This document shows positions 1 to 8,444 of a stretch of 64,000 nt of DNA, piece after piece. Position 1 is the stretch's first letter. Every line of letters starts with the position of its first letter. The translations under genes and the position numbers were made by a program. Source of the stretch: Companilactobacillus baiquanensis (GTDB lineage Bacteria > Bacillota > Bacilli > Lactobacillales > Lactobacillaceae); contig NZ_RHOQ01000002.1 in the NCBI RefSeq assembly GCF_003946605.1, forward strand, positions 124,001 to 188,000, in the 5' to 3' direction. The notes below the pieces were generated by a model. It worked only from the letters and a program-made list of their open reading frames with translations, was not told the origin of the DNA and did not search any database.

Positions 1-821
1 CTGGTTTCAGAGCTGCCAACTATATTGGTGAAGCAGGAAGAAATGTTGAACCTGATGAAGAAAAGGTTTATGAAACAAAACCACTTCTAGAACAAGTTAA
101 ACAATATCCTGATCTACCAAAAGTTGTATATGTATATGCACTACAAACACAAGGACTTATGCATAATACATTCTTCTATGGCGCAGATGCTAAGAAGATC
201 GTTCCAACATTTATGTATCCAACAGAAGTATTCGATGGGGCTATTACAAGTGGTAACTGTGTTTCAGCTTGTGACAAGAATCCATCATATGTACATCTGA
301 ACAGTCCAGTTATTGATGATCTATATGCAAGACATGGTAAAGATATTAACTTTATCGGATGTGTTATTACCAATGAGAACGTAACATTACAAGACAAGAA
401 ACGTTCATCAAATATGACAGCTAAATTAGTTGAATTGCTTGGCGCAGATGCAGCAATCATCTCAGAAGAAGGCTTTGGTAACCCTGATGCCGACTTAGTT
501 ATGAACTGTAATAACCTTGAAAATAAAGGTATTAAGACAGTTCTTGTAACTGATGAGTATGCTGGACAAGATGGTGCCAGTCAATCATTAGCTGATTCAA
601 CTCCAAAAGGTGATGCTGTTGTAACTGCAGGTAACGCTAACGAAGTTATCGACCTTCCAGTTATGGATACAGTTATCGGTCATCCAGAAGTTGCCAACAT
701 TATTGCTGGTGCTTGGGATGGAAGCCTTCGTGATGACGGATCGATCGAAGCTGAATTACAAGTAATCACTGGTTCAACAAATGAATTAGGATTCTTTAAC
801 CTTTCAGCTAAGACTATTTAG
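1..821 (+). CDS. grdE: Glycine reductase component B, GrdE proprotein (5' truncated by window edge)
   Basis: GrdE is the proprotein of the substrate-binding subunits of component B, which binds glycine through a pyruvoyl group. The reading frame is open from base 3 to the TAG at 819-821, giving about 272 residues of a family that is usually about 430. The motif SGNCVSACDK is present, and its Asn-Cys pair (bases 255-260) matches the site where the family proprotein is cleaved and the Cys becomes the pyruvoyl cofactor. The C-terminal part (VTDEYAGQDGASQSLAD and following) is typical of GrdE. The first gene seen of a grdE-grdA-grdB-grdC-grdD cluster; grdA starts 54 bases downstream. Sarcosine or betaine paralogues (GrdG, GrdI) are close relatives, but the neighbours favour GrdE. 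Confidence 0.93.
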   Translation, partial: GFRAANYIGEAGRNVEPDEEKVYETKPLLEQVKQYPDLPKVVYVYALQTQGLMHNTFFYGADAKKIVPTFMYPTEVFDGAITSGNCVSACDKNPSYVHLNSPVIDDLYARHGKDINFIGCVITNENVTLQDKKRSSNMTAKLVELLGADAAIISEEGFGNPDADLVMNCNNLENKGIKTVLVTDEYAGQDGASQSLADSTPKGDAVVTAGNANEVIDLPVMDTVIGHPEVANIIAGAWDGSLRDDGSIEAELQVITGSTNELGFFNLSAKTI

Positions 822-875
822 TATAACGAAATTATAGTAAACATTAAATTTAATAAAATTGAAGGAGAGCACATT

Positions 876-1325
876 ATGGGTATTCTTGAAAACAAGAAAA
901 TCGCTATTTTAGGCGATCGTGATGGAATTCCTGGTATGGCTATCGAGGCTTGTGTAAAAACAGCAGGCGCTGAAGTTGTATTTTCAACAACTGAATGCTT
1001 TGTTTGAACGAGCGCGGGAGCAATGGACCTGGAAAATCAACAAAGAATTAAAGATCTTACAGACAAATACGGAAAAGACGATCTAGTAGTTGTACTAGGT
1101 GGTGGAGAAGCAGAAGCTTGTGGCTTGGCTGCTGAAACCGTATCAACTGGTGATCCAACATTCGCTGGTCCATTAGCAGGAGTCCAGTTAGGACTTAAAG
1201 CATATCATATGTTTGAACTAAAAGATGAAGTAGATCCAGCAGTATATGACGAACAAGTATCAATGATGGAAATGGTCTTGGATAAAGACGCTATTAATAA
1301 AGAAGTACAAGAATATCGTGGATAG
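876..1325 (+). CDS. grdA: Glycine reductase component A, selenoprotein GrdA (in-frame TGA = selenocysteine)
   Basis: GrdA is the small selenoprotein that carries the carboxymethyl group from component B to component C as a Se-carboxymethyl-selenoether. Translation from the ATG at 876 (preceded by GAAGGAGAG) gives [17 protein letters not shown]..., reaches a TGA at 1005-1007 and continues in the same frame to TAG at 1323-1325, for 149 residues counting the TGA. The TGA is codon 44 inside C41-F-V-U44, followed by [12 protein letters not shown], which is the family's redox motif with Sec at the expected position. Conserved sequence on both sides rules out a nonsense mutation. A standard gene caller splits it and calls only the part from 1023. 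Decoding needs SelA, SelB, SelC and SelD, which are not in this window. I did not find a convincing SECIS hairpin after this codon. Confidence 0.95.
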
Positions 1326-1366
1326 TTTTCACTACTTCCCAAACCTTTTGTAAAGGAGGAAATAAA

Positions 1367-2662
1367 ATGACCAAAAAAAGAATTGTGCATTACATAAACC
1401 AATTCTTTGCCGGGATCGGTGGTGAAGAGAAGGCTGATGTTAAGCCTGAGAAGAGAGACGGTGTTGTTGGACCTGGTATGGCGTTTAAAGGTCAACTAGC
1501 TGATGTAGCTGAAATCGTTGGTACTGTCATCTGTGGTGATAGTTACTTCAATGAAAATGAAGCAGAAGCTTCAGAAACTGTTCTTGAAATGATTAAAAGC
1601 TACGATCCAGATCTCGTTATCGTAGGACCAAGTTTTAACGCTGGTCGTTACGGTGTTGCCGCTGGTGCAGTTGCCAAATTGGTTGATACGAATTTACATC
1701 TTCCAGTTGTTGGTGGTATGTATCCAGAGAATCCTGGTTTTGAGCTATACAGAAAAAACGGATACTTTGTAGAGGTTGGTAATAGTGCCGCTACAATGAG
1801 AAAAGCAATTCCTGCTATGTCTGATGTTGTTAAACAAATTATTAACGGCAATAAAGAAATTACAGGTTATATGCCAAAAGGTCTCCGTGAAAATGTATTC
1901 AGAGAAGAACGTGGTTCAAAACGTGCTGTAGACATGCTCGTAGATAAATTAAATGGCAAGGAATTCACAACAGAATATCCAATGCCTACCTTCGACCGCG
2001 TTGATCCAGCTCCAGCCGTTAAAGATATTACAAAAGCTAGAATTGCTTTAGTATCTTCTGGTGGTCCAGTTCCAAAAGGAAATCCAGACCACATCGAATC
2101 ATCAAGTGCATCTAAGTATGGTAAATACAGCTTGAAAGATATTGATGACTTTACACCAGAAAACGGTGAAACAGCTCACGGTGGATATGATCCAGTTTAT
2201 GCAAATGAGGACTTAGATCGTGTTCTACCAGTCGACGTGATTAAAGAAATGCTTGCTAACGGTGAAATCGGTTCGTTACATGATTATTGGTACGCTACCG
2301 TTGGTAATGGTACATCTGTAGCAAATGCTAAGAAGTTTGGTACAGAAATTGCAGGACAATTAAAGAAAGACGGCGTAGATGCTGTTATTCTAACATCCAC
2401 TTGAGGAACTTGTACTCGTTGCGGTGCAACGATGGTTAAGGCTATTGAAGCCACAGGACTACCAATTGTTCATATGTGTACAATTGTTCCTATTTCTAAA
2501 ACTGTTGGAGCTAACAGAATTGTTCCTACAGTCGCAATTCCATATCCTCTTGGAAATCCAGAATTGGATCCTAAAGATGAAAAAGAATTACGTAGAAAAC
2601 TAGTAAGAAAAGCTCTTAAGGCACTTGAAACACCTGTTACTGAACAAACAGTGTTTAGCTAG
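1367..2662 (+). CDS. grdB: Glycine reductase component B, selenoprotein GrdB (in-frame TGA = selenocysteine)
   Basis: GrdB is the substrate-specific selenoprotein subunit of component B, which removes the amino group of glycine. It starts at ATG 1367 after a strong AAAGGAGG. The frame runs to TGA 2402-2404 and continues to TAG 2660-2662, giving 431 residues with Sec at codon 346. The flanks are LTST-U-GTCTRCGATM, the diagnostic family motif. Other conserved blocks include VHYINQFFAGIGGEEKA, CGDSYFNEN, GPSFNAGRYG and SSSASKYGKYSL. A perfect 6-bp hairpin lies 12 bases after the TGA (2417-2431). GrdF (sarcosine) and GrdH (betaine) are paralogues, but overall sequence and context favour glycine. 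Ordinary gene calling would report two fragments. Confidence 0.95.
2417..2431 (+). promoter_or_regulatory. Candidate bacterial SECIS hairpin of grdB
   Basis: CGTTGC-GGT-GCAACG forms a perfect 6-bp stem with a 3-base GGT loop. It starts 12 bases after the TGA at 2402-2404. Position, stem size and a GU-containing apical loop fit the bacterial SECIS elements recognised by SelB. The bases also encode the conserved TRCGAT stretch, so the coding constraint partly shapes the hairpin. Confidence 0.6.
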
Positions 2663-2685
2663 TAGGGAGCTCAAGAGTTTAAACT

Positions 2686-2717
2686 AGGAGCCGAAAATAA
2701 CTTTTCGACTCCTTTTT
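2686..2717 (+). terminator. Intrinsic terminator or attenuator between grdB and grdC
   Basis: AGGAGCCGAAAA pairs with TTTTCGACTCCT (one mismatch) around the loop TAAC, followed by TTTTTATA. It lies between grdB and grdC. No obvious promoter fits in the 45 bases before grdC, so it may set a lower level of component C by partial read-through. Confidence 0.7.
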
Positions 2718-2763
2718 ATATAAGTAACATTTTTTTCAAACAATTATTTTGGGGGTGCAGAGT

Positions 2764-4302
2764 ATGACTTTTCCAGTGCTTAAAGGAACCGCTTATACAT
2801 TAGTTCATACACCAGATATCTTAGTACATGAAGGTAAATTGCAAGAGAGTGAAATGAGAAACAATCCAGACTCAGATTACCTCAAAGCTATCCCAGATCA
2901 TTTACGCTCATTCGAAGATGTTGTTGGTTATGGACCTAATCAAGCTTATATTGGTAACATTCATCCACGTGATTTAAATAAAATCGAAAAACCTTGGTAT
3001 GAAAATCCATTAAAGGATGCTACTGCTGATGGTAAATTCGGTTCGATCATGTCAGAAGACGTTTTTTATGGCTGTTTAAAGGCCGTTGATATGTTTGACT
3101 TAGTTGTTTTGGAAGCCAAATATCAAGAAGAGACTGCTAAAAAAATAAATGATGATCCTGTAATTGGCAAGTATTGGGTAACTCTAGATAAATTGACAGA
3201 AAACCCCAGCACTGTCGATGAAATCAAATCATTGATCGAGGAAAAAGACGCAAAACCATTGTATCTTGATGGCAAACTTGTGGGATGTATAAAACGTGCA
3301 CATGAATTTGATGCAGCGTTAACAAGTGATGTTATGTTTGAGAATTTGGTAAGTAAAGCTTCAGCTGCTTATGTTTTAGCTGAATTATTTGCTAAAAATG
3401 ATATTAAACCTAAAGATGTTGACTATCTAATTGAATGTAGTGAAGAGGGCTGTGGTGACATGTTCCAGCGTGCTGGTGGTAATTATGCTAAAGCCATCGG
3501 TGAGATCTGTGGATGTGTAAATGCTACAGGTTCAGATACACGTAGTTTCTGTGCAGCTCCTGCTCATTCAATGGTTGAAGCTTCAGCACTCGTTCAATCC
3601 GGAGTATATTCAAATGTTGTAGTTCTTGCCGGTGGATCATCCGCAAAATTAGGTATGAATGGTAAAGACCATGTTAAAAAAGATCAGCCTCTTTTAGAAG
3701 ACTGTTTAGGTGCTTTTGCTATTCATGTGGGTGAAAATGACGGTAAATCTCCTGTTATCCGTACCGATATCGTTGGTAAGCATAAAATTGGTAGTGGTGC
3801 TGCTCCACAAGCAATAATGCAAGCTATCGTTGCGGACCCTCTAGAACAAGTAGGTTTATCGATTAAAGATGTTGACGTATTCTCTGCCGAAATGCAAAAC
3901 CCTGAAATTACTGTTCCAGCTGGTGCTGGTGATATACCTTCAGCCAATTATAAAATGATTGCTGCTTTAGGAATCATGAAAAAGGTGTTTGCCAAAAGTG
4001 AGTTAAATCAAGTCGTTGAAAATATTGGTATGCCAGGATTTGTGCCTACACAAGGACATATTCCATCTGGTGTTCCATTCTTGGGACATGCTAAAGAAAT
4101 GATTGAAAGTGGTGATATTCACCGTACTATGATCATTGGTAAAGGTAGTTTGTTCTTAGGAAGATTAACGAACCTCTTTGATGGTATTTCATTTATTGTA
4201 GAAACAAATGACGGCCATGTTGGAGACGATTCTGTTGATAAAGACACAATTCGTCAAATGATCGCCGAATCAATGAAGCAATTCGCTGATTCTCTAAAAT
4301 AA
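2764..4302 (+). CDS. grdC: Glycine reductase component C, beta subunit GrdC
   Basis: GrdC is the larger subunit of component C, which converts the carboxymethyl-selenoether on GrdA to an acetyl thioester and, with GrdD, releases acetyl phosphate. The protein is 512 residues from ATG 2764, close to the family length. I prefer this start to an upstream TTG (2749) because GGGGG at 2751-2755 lies at ribosome-binding distance. Typical blocks include FPVLKGTAYTLVHTPDILV near the N-terminus, SEEGCGDMFQRAGGNYAKAIGE and GFVPTQGHIPSGVPFLGHA. The fold is thiolase/FabH-like. It is followed 30 bases later by grdD. Confidence 0.94.
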   Translation: MTFPVLKGTAYTLVHTPDILVHEGKLQESEMRNNPDSDYLKAIPDHLRSFEDVVGYGPNQAYIGNIHPRDLNKIEKPWYENPLKDATADGKFGSIMSEDVFYGCLKAVDMFDLVVLEAKYQEETAKKINDDPVIGKYWVTLDKLTENPSTVDEIKSLIEEKDAKPLYLDGKLVGCIKRAHEFDAALTSDVMFENLVSKASAAYVLAELFAKNDIKPKDVDYLIECSEEGCGDMFQRAGGNYAKAIGEICGCVNATGSDTRSFCAAPAHSMVEASALVQSGVYSNVVVLAGGSSAKLGMNGKDHVKKDQPLLEDCLGAFAIHVGENDGKSPVIRTDIVGKHKIGSGAAPQAIMQAIVADPLEQVGLSIKDVDVFSAEMQNPEITVPAGAGDIPSANYKMIAALGIMKKVFAKSELNQVVENIGMPGFVPTQGHIPSGVPFLGHAKEMIESGDIHRTMIIGKGSLFLGRLTNLFDGISFIVETNDGHVGDDSVDKDTIRQMIAESMKQFADSLK

Positions 4303-4332
4303 AGAATAAACCATCCTTAAGGGGGGAGAAAA

Positions 4333-5490
4333 ATGGAAAATAACGTACAGAACACAATTGCCGATGTGTTTAATGAAATTGCCCAAGGATTAGAGAGTGG
4401 TAATTTTGGTTCTAGACCTCGTGTGGGTGTAACGTTACTTGGTAGTGAACATGGCGAAGAAGAAGTTCTTCGTGGTGCAGAACTAGCACAAGCTAATGAT
4501 CCCTCTATTGAAGTTGTTGCTATTGGTACATTGACGGATACAAAACTGGAAACAGTTGCTGCAACTGATCCTGAAGATGGGCACAACAAAATGGACGAGA
4601 TGTTGGCTGATGGTAGATTAGATGCTGCTGTAACAATGCATTACACTTTCCCAATTGGTGTATCTACTGTGGGTCGCTCAACTACACCAGGTATTGGTAA
4701 AGCAATGTTTCTAGCTAATACCACTGGTACTTCAGATATGGAGCGGATCAGTGCTATGGTAAAGAACACTATTTCTGGTATAGGTGTTGCCAAAGCAAAC
4801 GGTATAGAAAATCCAACTGTTGGTATTTTAAATATTGACGGCGCTCATCAAGTTGAAAAAGCATTAAATAAGTTAAAAGACAAAGGTTATGACATTAATT
4901 TTACGCAAAGTCACCGTGCTGATGGTGGTGTAGAAATGCGTGGTAATGATTTACTTCAAGGCGTTCCAGATATTATGGTAATGGACAGTTTGACAGGTAA
5001 TATTATTACTAAAGTAATGAGTTCTTTTCTAACAGGTGGAAGTTATGAATCTGTTGGTGAAGGATACGGTCCCGGTGCCGGTAAAGGGTATGATAAGATT
5101 ATCAATATTGTAAGTCGTGCTTCAGGAGCAAACGTTATTGCTGGTGCATTAAGTTACGCAGGTAGGTGTGTGAAGGGTAACTTGATCACTAGAGTAAACG
5201 CTGAATATAAAGCTGCCGAAAATGCAGGCTTGTCAGAAATCTTGGATGGTTTGACAGCTGCTCCAAAGAAAGACGAATCAGCTGAAAAAGTAAAAGAACC
5301 CGCTAAAAAGGCTGTTTCAGAAGCTATCTTAGGTATCGATATTCTAGTGCTGGAAGATGCTGTTACAGAGCTTTGGAAGGCTGATATCTACGCTACAAGT
5401 GGTATGGGATGTACGGGTCCAGTCGTTATGGTAGCTCCAGAAGATGAAGATCATGCTCGTGAAGTTTTAAAGAAAGCAGACTATTTATAA
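4333..5490 (+). CDS. grdD: Glycine reductase component C, alpha subunit GrdD
   Basis: GrdD is the PlsX-like subunit of component C, whose active-site Cys holds the acetyl group before phosphorolysis to acetyl phosphate. It is 385 residues long and starts at ATG 4333 after GGGGGGAG. The C-terminal motif SGMGCTGPVVMVAP places the Cys at residue 360, matching the known catalytic Cys near 359 in clostridial GrdD. There is a Lys/Glu-rich linker at about residues 310-328. It is the last gene of the cluster, followed by a terminator. Acetyl phosphate would feed acetate kinase for ATP. Confidence 0.94.
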   Translation: MENNVQNTIADVFNEIAQGLESGNFGSRPRVGVTLLGSEHGEEEVLRGAELAQANDPSIEVVAIGTLTDTKLETVAATDPEDGHNKMDEMLADGRLDAAVTMHYTFPIGVSTVGRSTTPGIGKAMFLANTTGTSDMERISAMVKNTISGIGVAKANGIENPTVGILNIDGAHQVEKALNKLKDKGYDINFTQSHRADGGVEMRGNDLLQGVPDIMVMDSLTGNIITKVMSSFLTGGSYESVGEGYGPGAGKGYDKIINIVSRASGANVIAGALSYAGRCVKGNLITRVNAEYKAAENAGLSEILDGLTAAPKKDESAEKVKEPAKKAVSEAILGIDILVLEDAVTELWKADIYATSGMGCTGPVVMVAPEDEDHAREVLKKADYL

Positions 5491-5509
5491 GAAATAAACC
5501 CTCTAGGAA

Positions 5510-5537
5510 AGATCACATCAAGGGATGTGGTCTTTTT
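5510..5537 (+). terminator. Terminator of the grd operon
   Basis: AGATCACATC and GATGTGGTCT pair over 10 positions (one G-T) around AAGG, followed by TTTTT. It lies 20 bases after the grdD stop. Confidence 0.85.
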
Positions 5538-5641
5538 GAGTATTTAATTCCGATATTTTTACTATATTTAAAAATAAAAATGTAATTTATATTATATAAT
5601 AAGAAATATGACTTTAAAAAAGGGGTAACGGAGGGATCAAC

Positions 5642-6769
5642 GTGATTAAATGTAAAAATTGTGGGTATTTAAATCCTGAAGGATCTAAGTTTTGTGAGAA
5701 TTGTGGAGCTTCAATAGAACAAAATAGTTCATCACAAAATGAACAACAGACAGAGAATTCTCAAAATAATCAAATGCCTAATAAATCACCCAAGAATCGT
5801 AAACCTATTATTATTGGAATTATTGTTTTGTTGCTAATTTTAGCGGCTGGGTACGGTTATATGAAAAGCCAAGATAGTGACGACGATACTAGAACTGAAA
5901 ATACTGAAAAGTCTGATCATGACGACGACGATAGTGATGACGAATCAGATGATCATGACGATGATAAATCAGATTCAGATGTTAAGACATTGATGTCAAA
6001 TAATCTCTCAAATATAAAGGGTGATACATCGGCCTATTATTATGATTTAAATAATAATTCGACGGCTAGTTATGGGGATGCTAATTCGGCTCAAAGAGCT
6101 GCAAGTGATATTAAAGTTTACATTATGGCAGCGGCTTTTCAAAAAATTAAAGATGGCGATATTTCTTTAAATGATCGATATGAATTAACTAGTGATGATA
6201 AAGTAGGCGGAACAGGAATTGTCCAAGACATGCAAGTGGGTGATTCGCTAACTTACCGAGATTTGATTGATTATATGATCACTAAGAGTGACAATACAGC
6301 GGCTAATATCATTACAAGAGAAATAGGTGGTATAAGTTCTGTTAATAGTGAGATCGATAAATTAGATTTGAGCAGTAGTACAAAAATGGAACGGATGCTG
6401 ATGGATCAAGATGCATTAGATGAAGGAAAAGATAACATGACATCAGCGCATGACTTGGCAGTATTCATGAAAAAACTTTATCGACATGACGTGGTTTCTG
6501 CAAAATACGATAAAAAAATGCTAGAGATCTTATCTAATACAAGTAATCATTCTAAGATACCGGCTAAAATAAATACTAATGTTGTTGATGTTTATAATAA
6601 GACTGGTGAGTATGCAGACTATGGTGTAGAAAATGATGCTGCAATCTTAAAACATGGAAATAAGGCTTTTGTATTAGTTGTAATGAGTCAAAATGGTGAT
6701 TCTGATGAGCAAAAGGATGCAATCAGTTCATTAGGAAAAGATGTAACTCAAGAGGTTTTTGATGATTAG
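5642..6769 (+). CDS. Membrane-anchored class A beta-lactamase-like serine hydrolase with N-terminal zinc ribbon
   Basis: This is a 375-residue protein starting at GTG 5642 behind GGAGGG. Residues 4-22 form a zinc ribbon with two CxxC pairs (CKNCG, CENCG). One membrane segment lies at about 56-75, followed by a very acidic Asp/Ser linker (about 79-113) and a serine-hydrolase domain with SDIK (S155, K158), SDN (216-218) and KTG (320-322), the three motifs of the class A beta-lactamase/penicillin-binding fold. The likely topology is ribbon inside, hydrolase outside. The substrate is unknown; a cell-wall role is more plausible than antibiotic resistance. It sits alone between the grd terminator and a repeat element. 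Confidence 0.8.
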   Translation: MIKCKNCGYLNPEGSKFCENCGASIEQNSSSQNEQQTENSQNNQMPNKSPKNRKPIIIGIIVLLLILAAGYGYMKSQDSDDDTRTENTEKSDHDDDDSDDESDDHDDDKSDSDVKTLMSNNLSNIKGDTSAYYYDLNNNSTASYGDANSAQRAASDIKVYIMAAAFQKIKDGDISLNDRYELTSDDKVGGTGIVQDMQVGDSLTYRDLIDYMITKSDNTAANIITREIGGISSVNSEIDKLDLSSSTKMERMLMDQDALDEGKDNMTSAHDLAVFMKKLYRHDVVSAKYDKKMLEILSNTSNHSKIPAKINTNVVDVYNKTGEYADYGVENDAAILKHGNKAFVLVVMSQNGDSDEQKDAISSLGKDVTQEVFDD

Positions 6770-6806
6770 AGGGTAAAGCCTTATATTTGGTTATATTTTG
6801 TTAGAT

Positions 6807-6981
6807 GCCGCCACTGTGCACGAGAAGTTTTTGGCTGCTGTGGGGAACGATTGGGGTCACGGTCCCCAATCTCGGTTTTGAACTTCGCAAAGTACGCGAA
6901 TTTCAAAACTCGTCCTGTGGTGTAAAGGCTAAAGCCTTAACGCCACCTGCACTGCTGCCGAAAATTCTCGTGCTCAGCGGC
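6807..6981. repeat. Cloverleaf-like inverted repeat element, copy 1 (175 bp)
   Basis: The outer arms GCCGC and GCACGAGAA pair with TTCTCGTGC and GCGGC. They enclose three hairpins: GATTGGGG/CCCCAATC with loop TCACGGT, a central imperfect palindrome around TTCGCAAAGTACGCGAA, and a stem built on AAGGCT/AGCCTT within a GTGG...CCAC frame. Two further copies lie at 39039-39209 and 39407-39576. It is located between the serine hydrolase and its terminator. Confidence 0.8.
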
Positions 6982-7001
6982 TAGATTGGTAATTATCTTA
7001 A

Positions 7002-7046
7002 AAAGAGTACAAAAAATCTGTCAGATTAATTTTGTACTCTTTTTTT
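7002..7046. terminator. Bidirectional terminator between convergent genes
   Basis: AAAGAGTACAAAAAATCT pairs with AGATTAATTTTGTACTCTTT, with T-rich tracts on both outer sides. It can end the serine-hydrolase transcript on + and the acetyltransferase transcript on -. Confidence 0.8.
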
Positions 7047-7050
7047 GACT

Positions 7051-7503
7051 TTATTTTTCTGGAGCTAAGCGCATTTTTAAAACTGGAAATGGTCTCCCAC
7101 TATCATCAGTACTTTGTTGTCGATAAGTGACAAAGCCAATGTGTTCGTAAAAGCCGACTGCTTCAGGATTTTGGGTGTTGACAGTAATTTTGTCAGCTTG
7201 ATAGTTCGTAACAGCTAGTTTGATCAATTGTTTACCAAGACCCTGTTTACGATAGTTTTGGGTTATGAAAAGCATAGCTATTTCGGTTTTATTAATACCT
7301 GCGAAACCAATGGGTTGCCTTTGGTCATTGTAGGCAACGAGTAAATGTGAAACCTGTTTTAAAATATCGGGCAGTAAATCTTTAAAGTATTTAATGTCAG
7401 CTTCAGTTAAAAATGAATGGGTATTCCGAACAGCACTTTCCCAAACATCAATCAATTGTAAAATTAAATCAGAGCTGCGTTGTGTTTCCGCTATTATTTT
7501 CAA
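7051..7503 (-). CDS. GNAT family N-acetyltransferase
   Basis: This GNAT acetyltransferase would transfer an acetyl group from acetyl-CoA to an unidentified amine. The likely start is TTG at 7503-7501, because AAGGAGG lies just upstream (about 7510-7516); an upstream TTG at 7533 would put that ribosome site inside the gene. The result is 150 residues. The acetyl-CoA loop RKQGLGKQLIKLA and the C-terminal GFYEHIGFV strand-helix motif are present. No partner gene is obvious, and the next upstream operon is separated by a terminator. Confidence 0.8.
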   Translation of the reverse strand: MKIIAETQRSSDLILQLIDVWESAVRNTHSFLTEADIKYFKDLLPDILKQVSHLLVAYNDQRQPIGFAGINKTEIAMLFITQNYRKQGLGKQLIKLAVTNYQADKITVNTQNPEAVGFYEHIGFVTYRQQSTDDSGRPFPVLKMRLAPEK

Positions 7504-7573
7504 AGTGATCCTCCTTGATTTTACGATAGACAAATTTTTTTCTTCTAATAAGTATTCTTATTTGAATGTACAC

Positions 7574-7627
7574 AAAAACCCCTTAGATATACAGACTTTT
7601 TGTTATTTAATCTGTCTACCTAAGGGG
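7574..7627 (-). terminator. Terminator of the TrpXYZ-type ABC operon
   Basis: On the minus strand CCCCTTAG pairs with CTAAGGGG, with an inner AGAC/GTCT pairing, followed by TTTTT. It lies about 70 bases after the ATPase stop. Confidence 0.75.
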
Positions 7628-7694
7628 CATTATATCCGAAAATCGTTGTTGTACTTTTCAATTAACTCTATATTATTATCTATTCAAAACTGCC

Positions 7695-8444
7695 TTAGAA
7701 GTATTCTAGTAAATCTTGTTCTTTCAGTGCGGCTTTTTGATCTTTATCTAAATCTAAAATTATTTTGCCTTTTTTAAGAACGATCAAGCGATTACCATAT
7801 TTAATGGCTTCAGTTAAATTATGAGTGACCATCAAACAGGTTAATCCTTTTTCTAGAATTACCTTACTGGTTAGTTCCATTAGTTCTTGGCTAGTTTGAG
7901 GATCAAGTGCGGCGGTATGCTCATCAAGTAATAGCAATTCTGGTTTTTGAATGATTGCCATTAGAAAACTCAAAGTTTGTCTTTGACCACCTGAAAGCTT
8001 TTCAGTGAACGTATTTAGGCGATTATCTAGGGTTGGTAGATCTTTGGTTAATTCTTTAAATTTCTCGATATTTTCGTTTAATTTTCTAAGACGTAATCTT
8101 CTTGGAAGACCACGACGCTGTGCTAAAAGAAGATTTTCGGCAACTGTCATTCTTGGGGAAGTCCCAAGCTTTGGATCTTGATAAACACGACTGATATAAC
8201 GACTTCTTTTAGCAAGGTTTTTTTGAGTAATATCGTCGTCATTTAATTTAATATCACCTGAAGATAATTTGTTAGCACCAGTGATAGCATCTAGCAAAGT
8301 GGATTTACCGGCACCGTTAGTTCCTAATACGACAATAAAATCTTTGGGATATATTTTTAAATTGATTCCATCAAGGATATTTAAATTTTGGTTATCATTG
8401 TAAATTGTTTTAACTGCGTCATCGATTTCTAGTAATGGTTTCAT
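7695..8444 (-). CDS. ABC transporter ATP-binding protein (TrpZ-like, COG1101 type)
   Basis: This is the ATPase of a three-gene importer, 249 residues long. Walker A is GTNGAGKST, the signature is LSGGQRQ, and Walker B LLLLDEHTAALDP is followed by the H-loop histidine in MVTHN. Its start overlaps the permease stop by 4 bases (ATGA), so translation is coupled. The gene set (lipoprotein-like binding protein, one permease, one ATPase) matches COG2984/COG4120/COG1101 systems, called trpXYZ in streptococci and linked there to tryptophan. Confidence 0.88.
   Translation of the reverse strand: MKPLLEIDDAVKTIYNDNQNLNILDGINLKIYPKDFIVVLGTNGAGKSTLLDAITGANKLSSGDIKLNDDDITQKNLAKRSRYISRVYQDPKLGTSPRMTVAENLLLAQRRGLPRRLRLRKLNENIEKFKELTKDLPTLDNRLNTFTEKLSGGQRQTLSFLMAIIQKPELLLLDEHTAALDPQTSQELMELTSKVILEKGLTCLMVTHNLTEAIKYGNRLIVLKKGKIILDLDKDQKAALKEQDLLEYF

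Noticed and set aside
1005..1007. TGA in grdA as a nonsense mutation or pseudogene
   Set aside because: The same frame continues with strongly conserved sequence to the normal end, and the TGA sits at the family's Sec position.
1008..1040. SECIS hairpin after the grdA TGA
   Set aside because: Only a weak four-pair stem (CGGG/CCTG) is possible; I do not report it as a feature.
2402..2404. TGA in grdB as a true stop with a separate small gene at 2432-2662
   Set aside because: The downstream part is the conserved GrdB C-terminus in the same frame, with no ribosome-binding site of its own.
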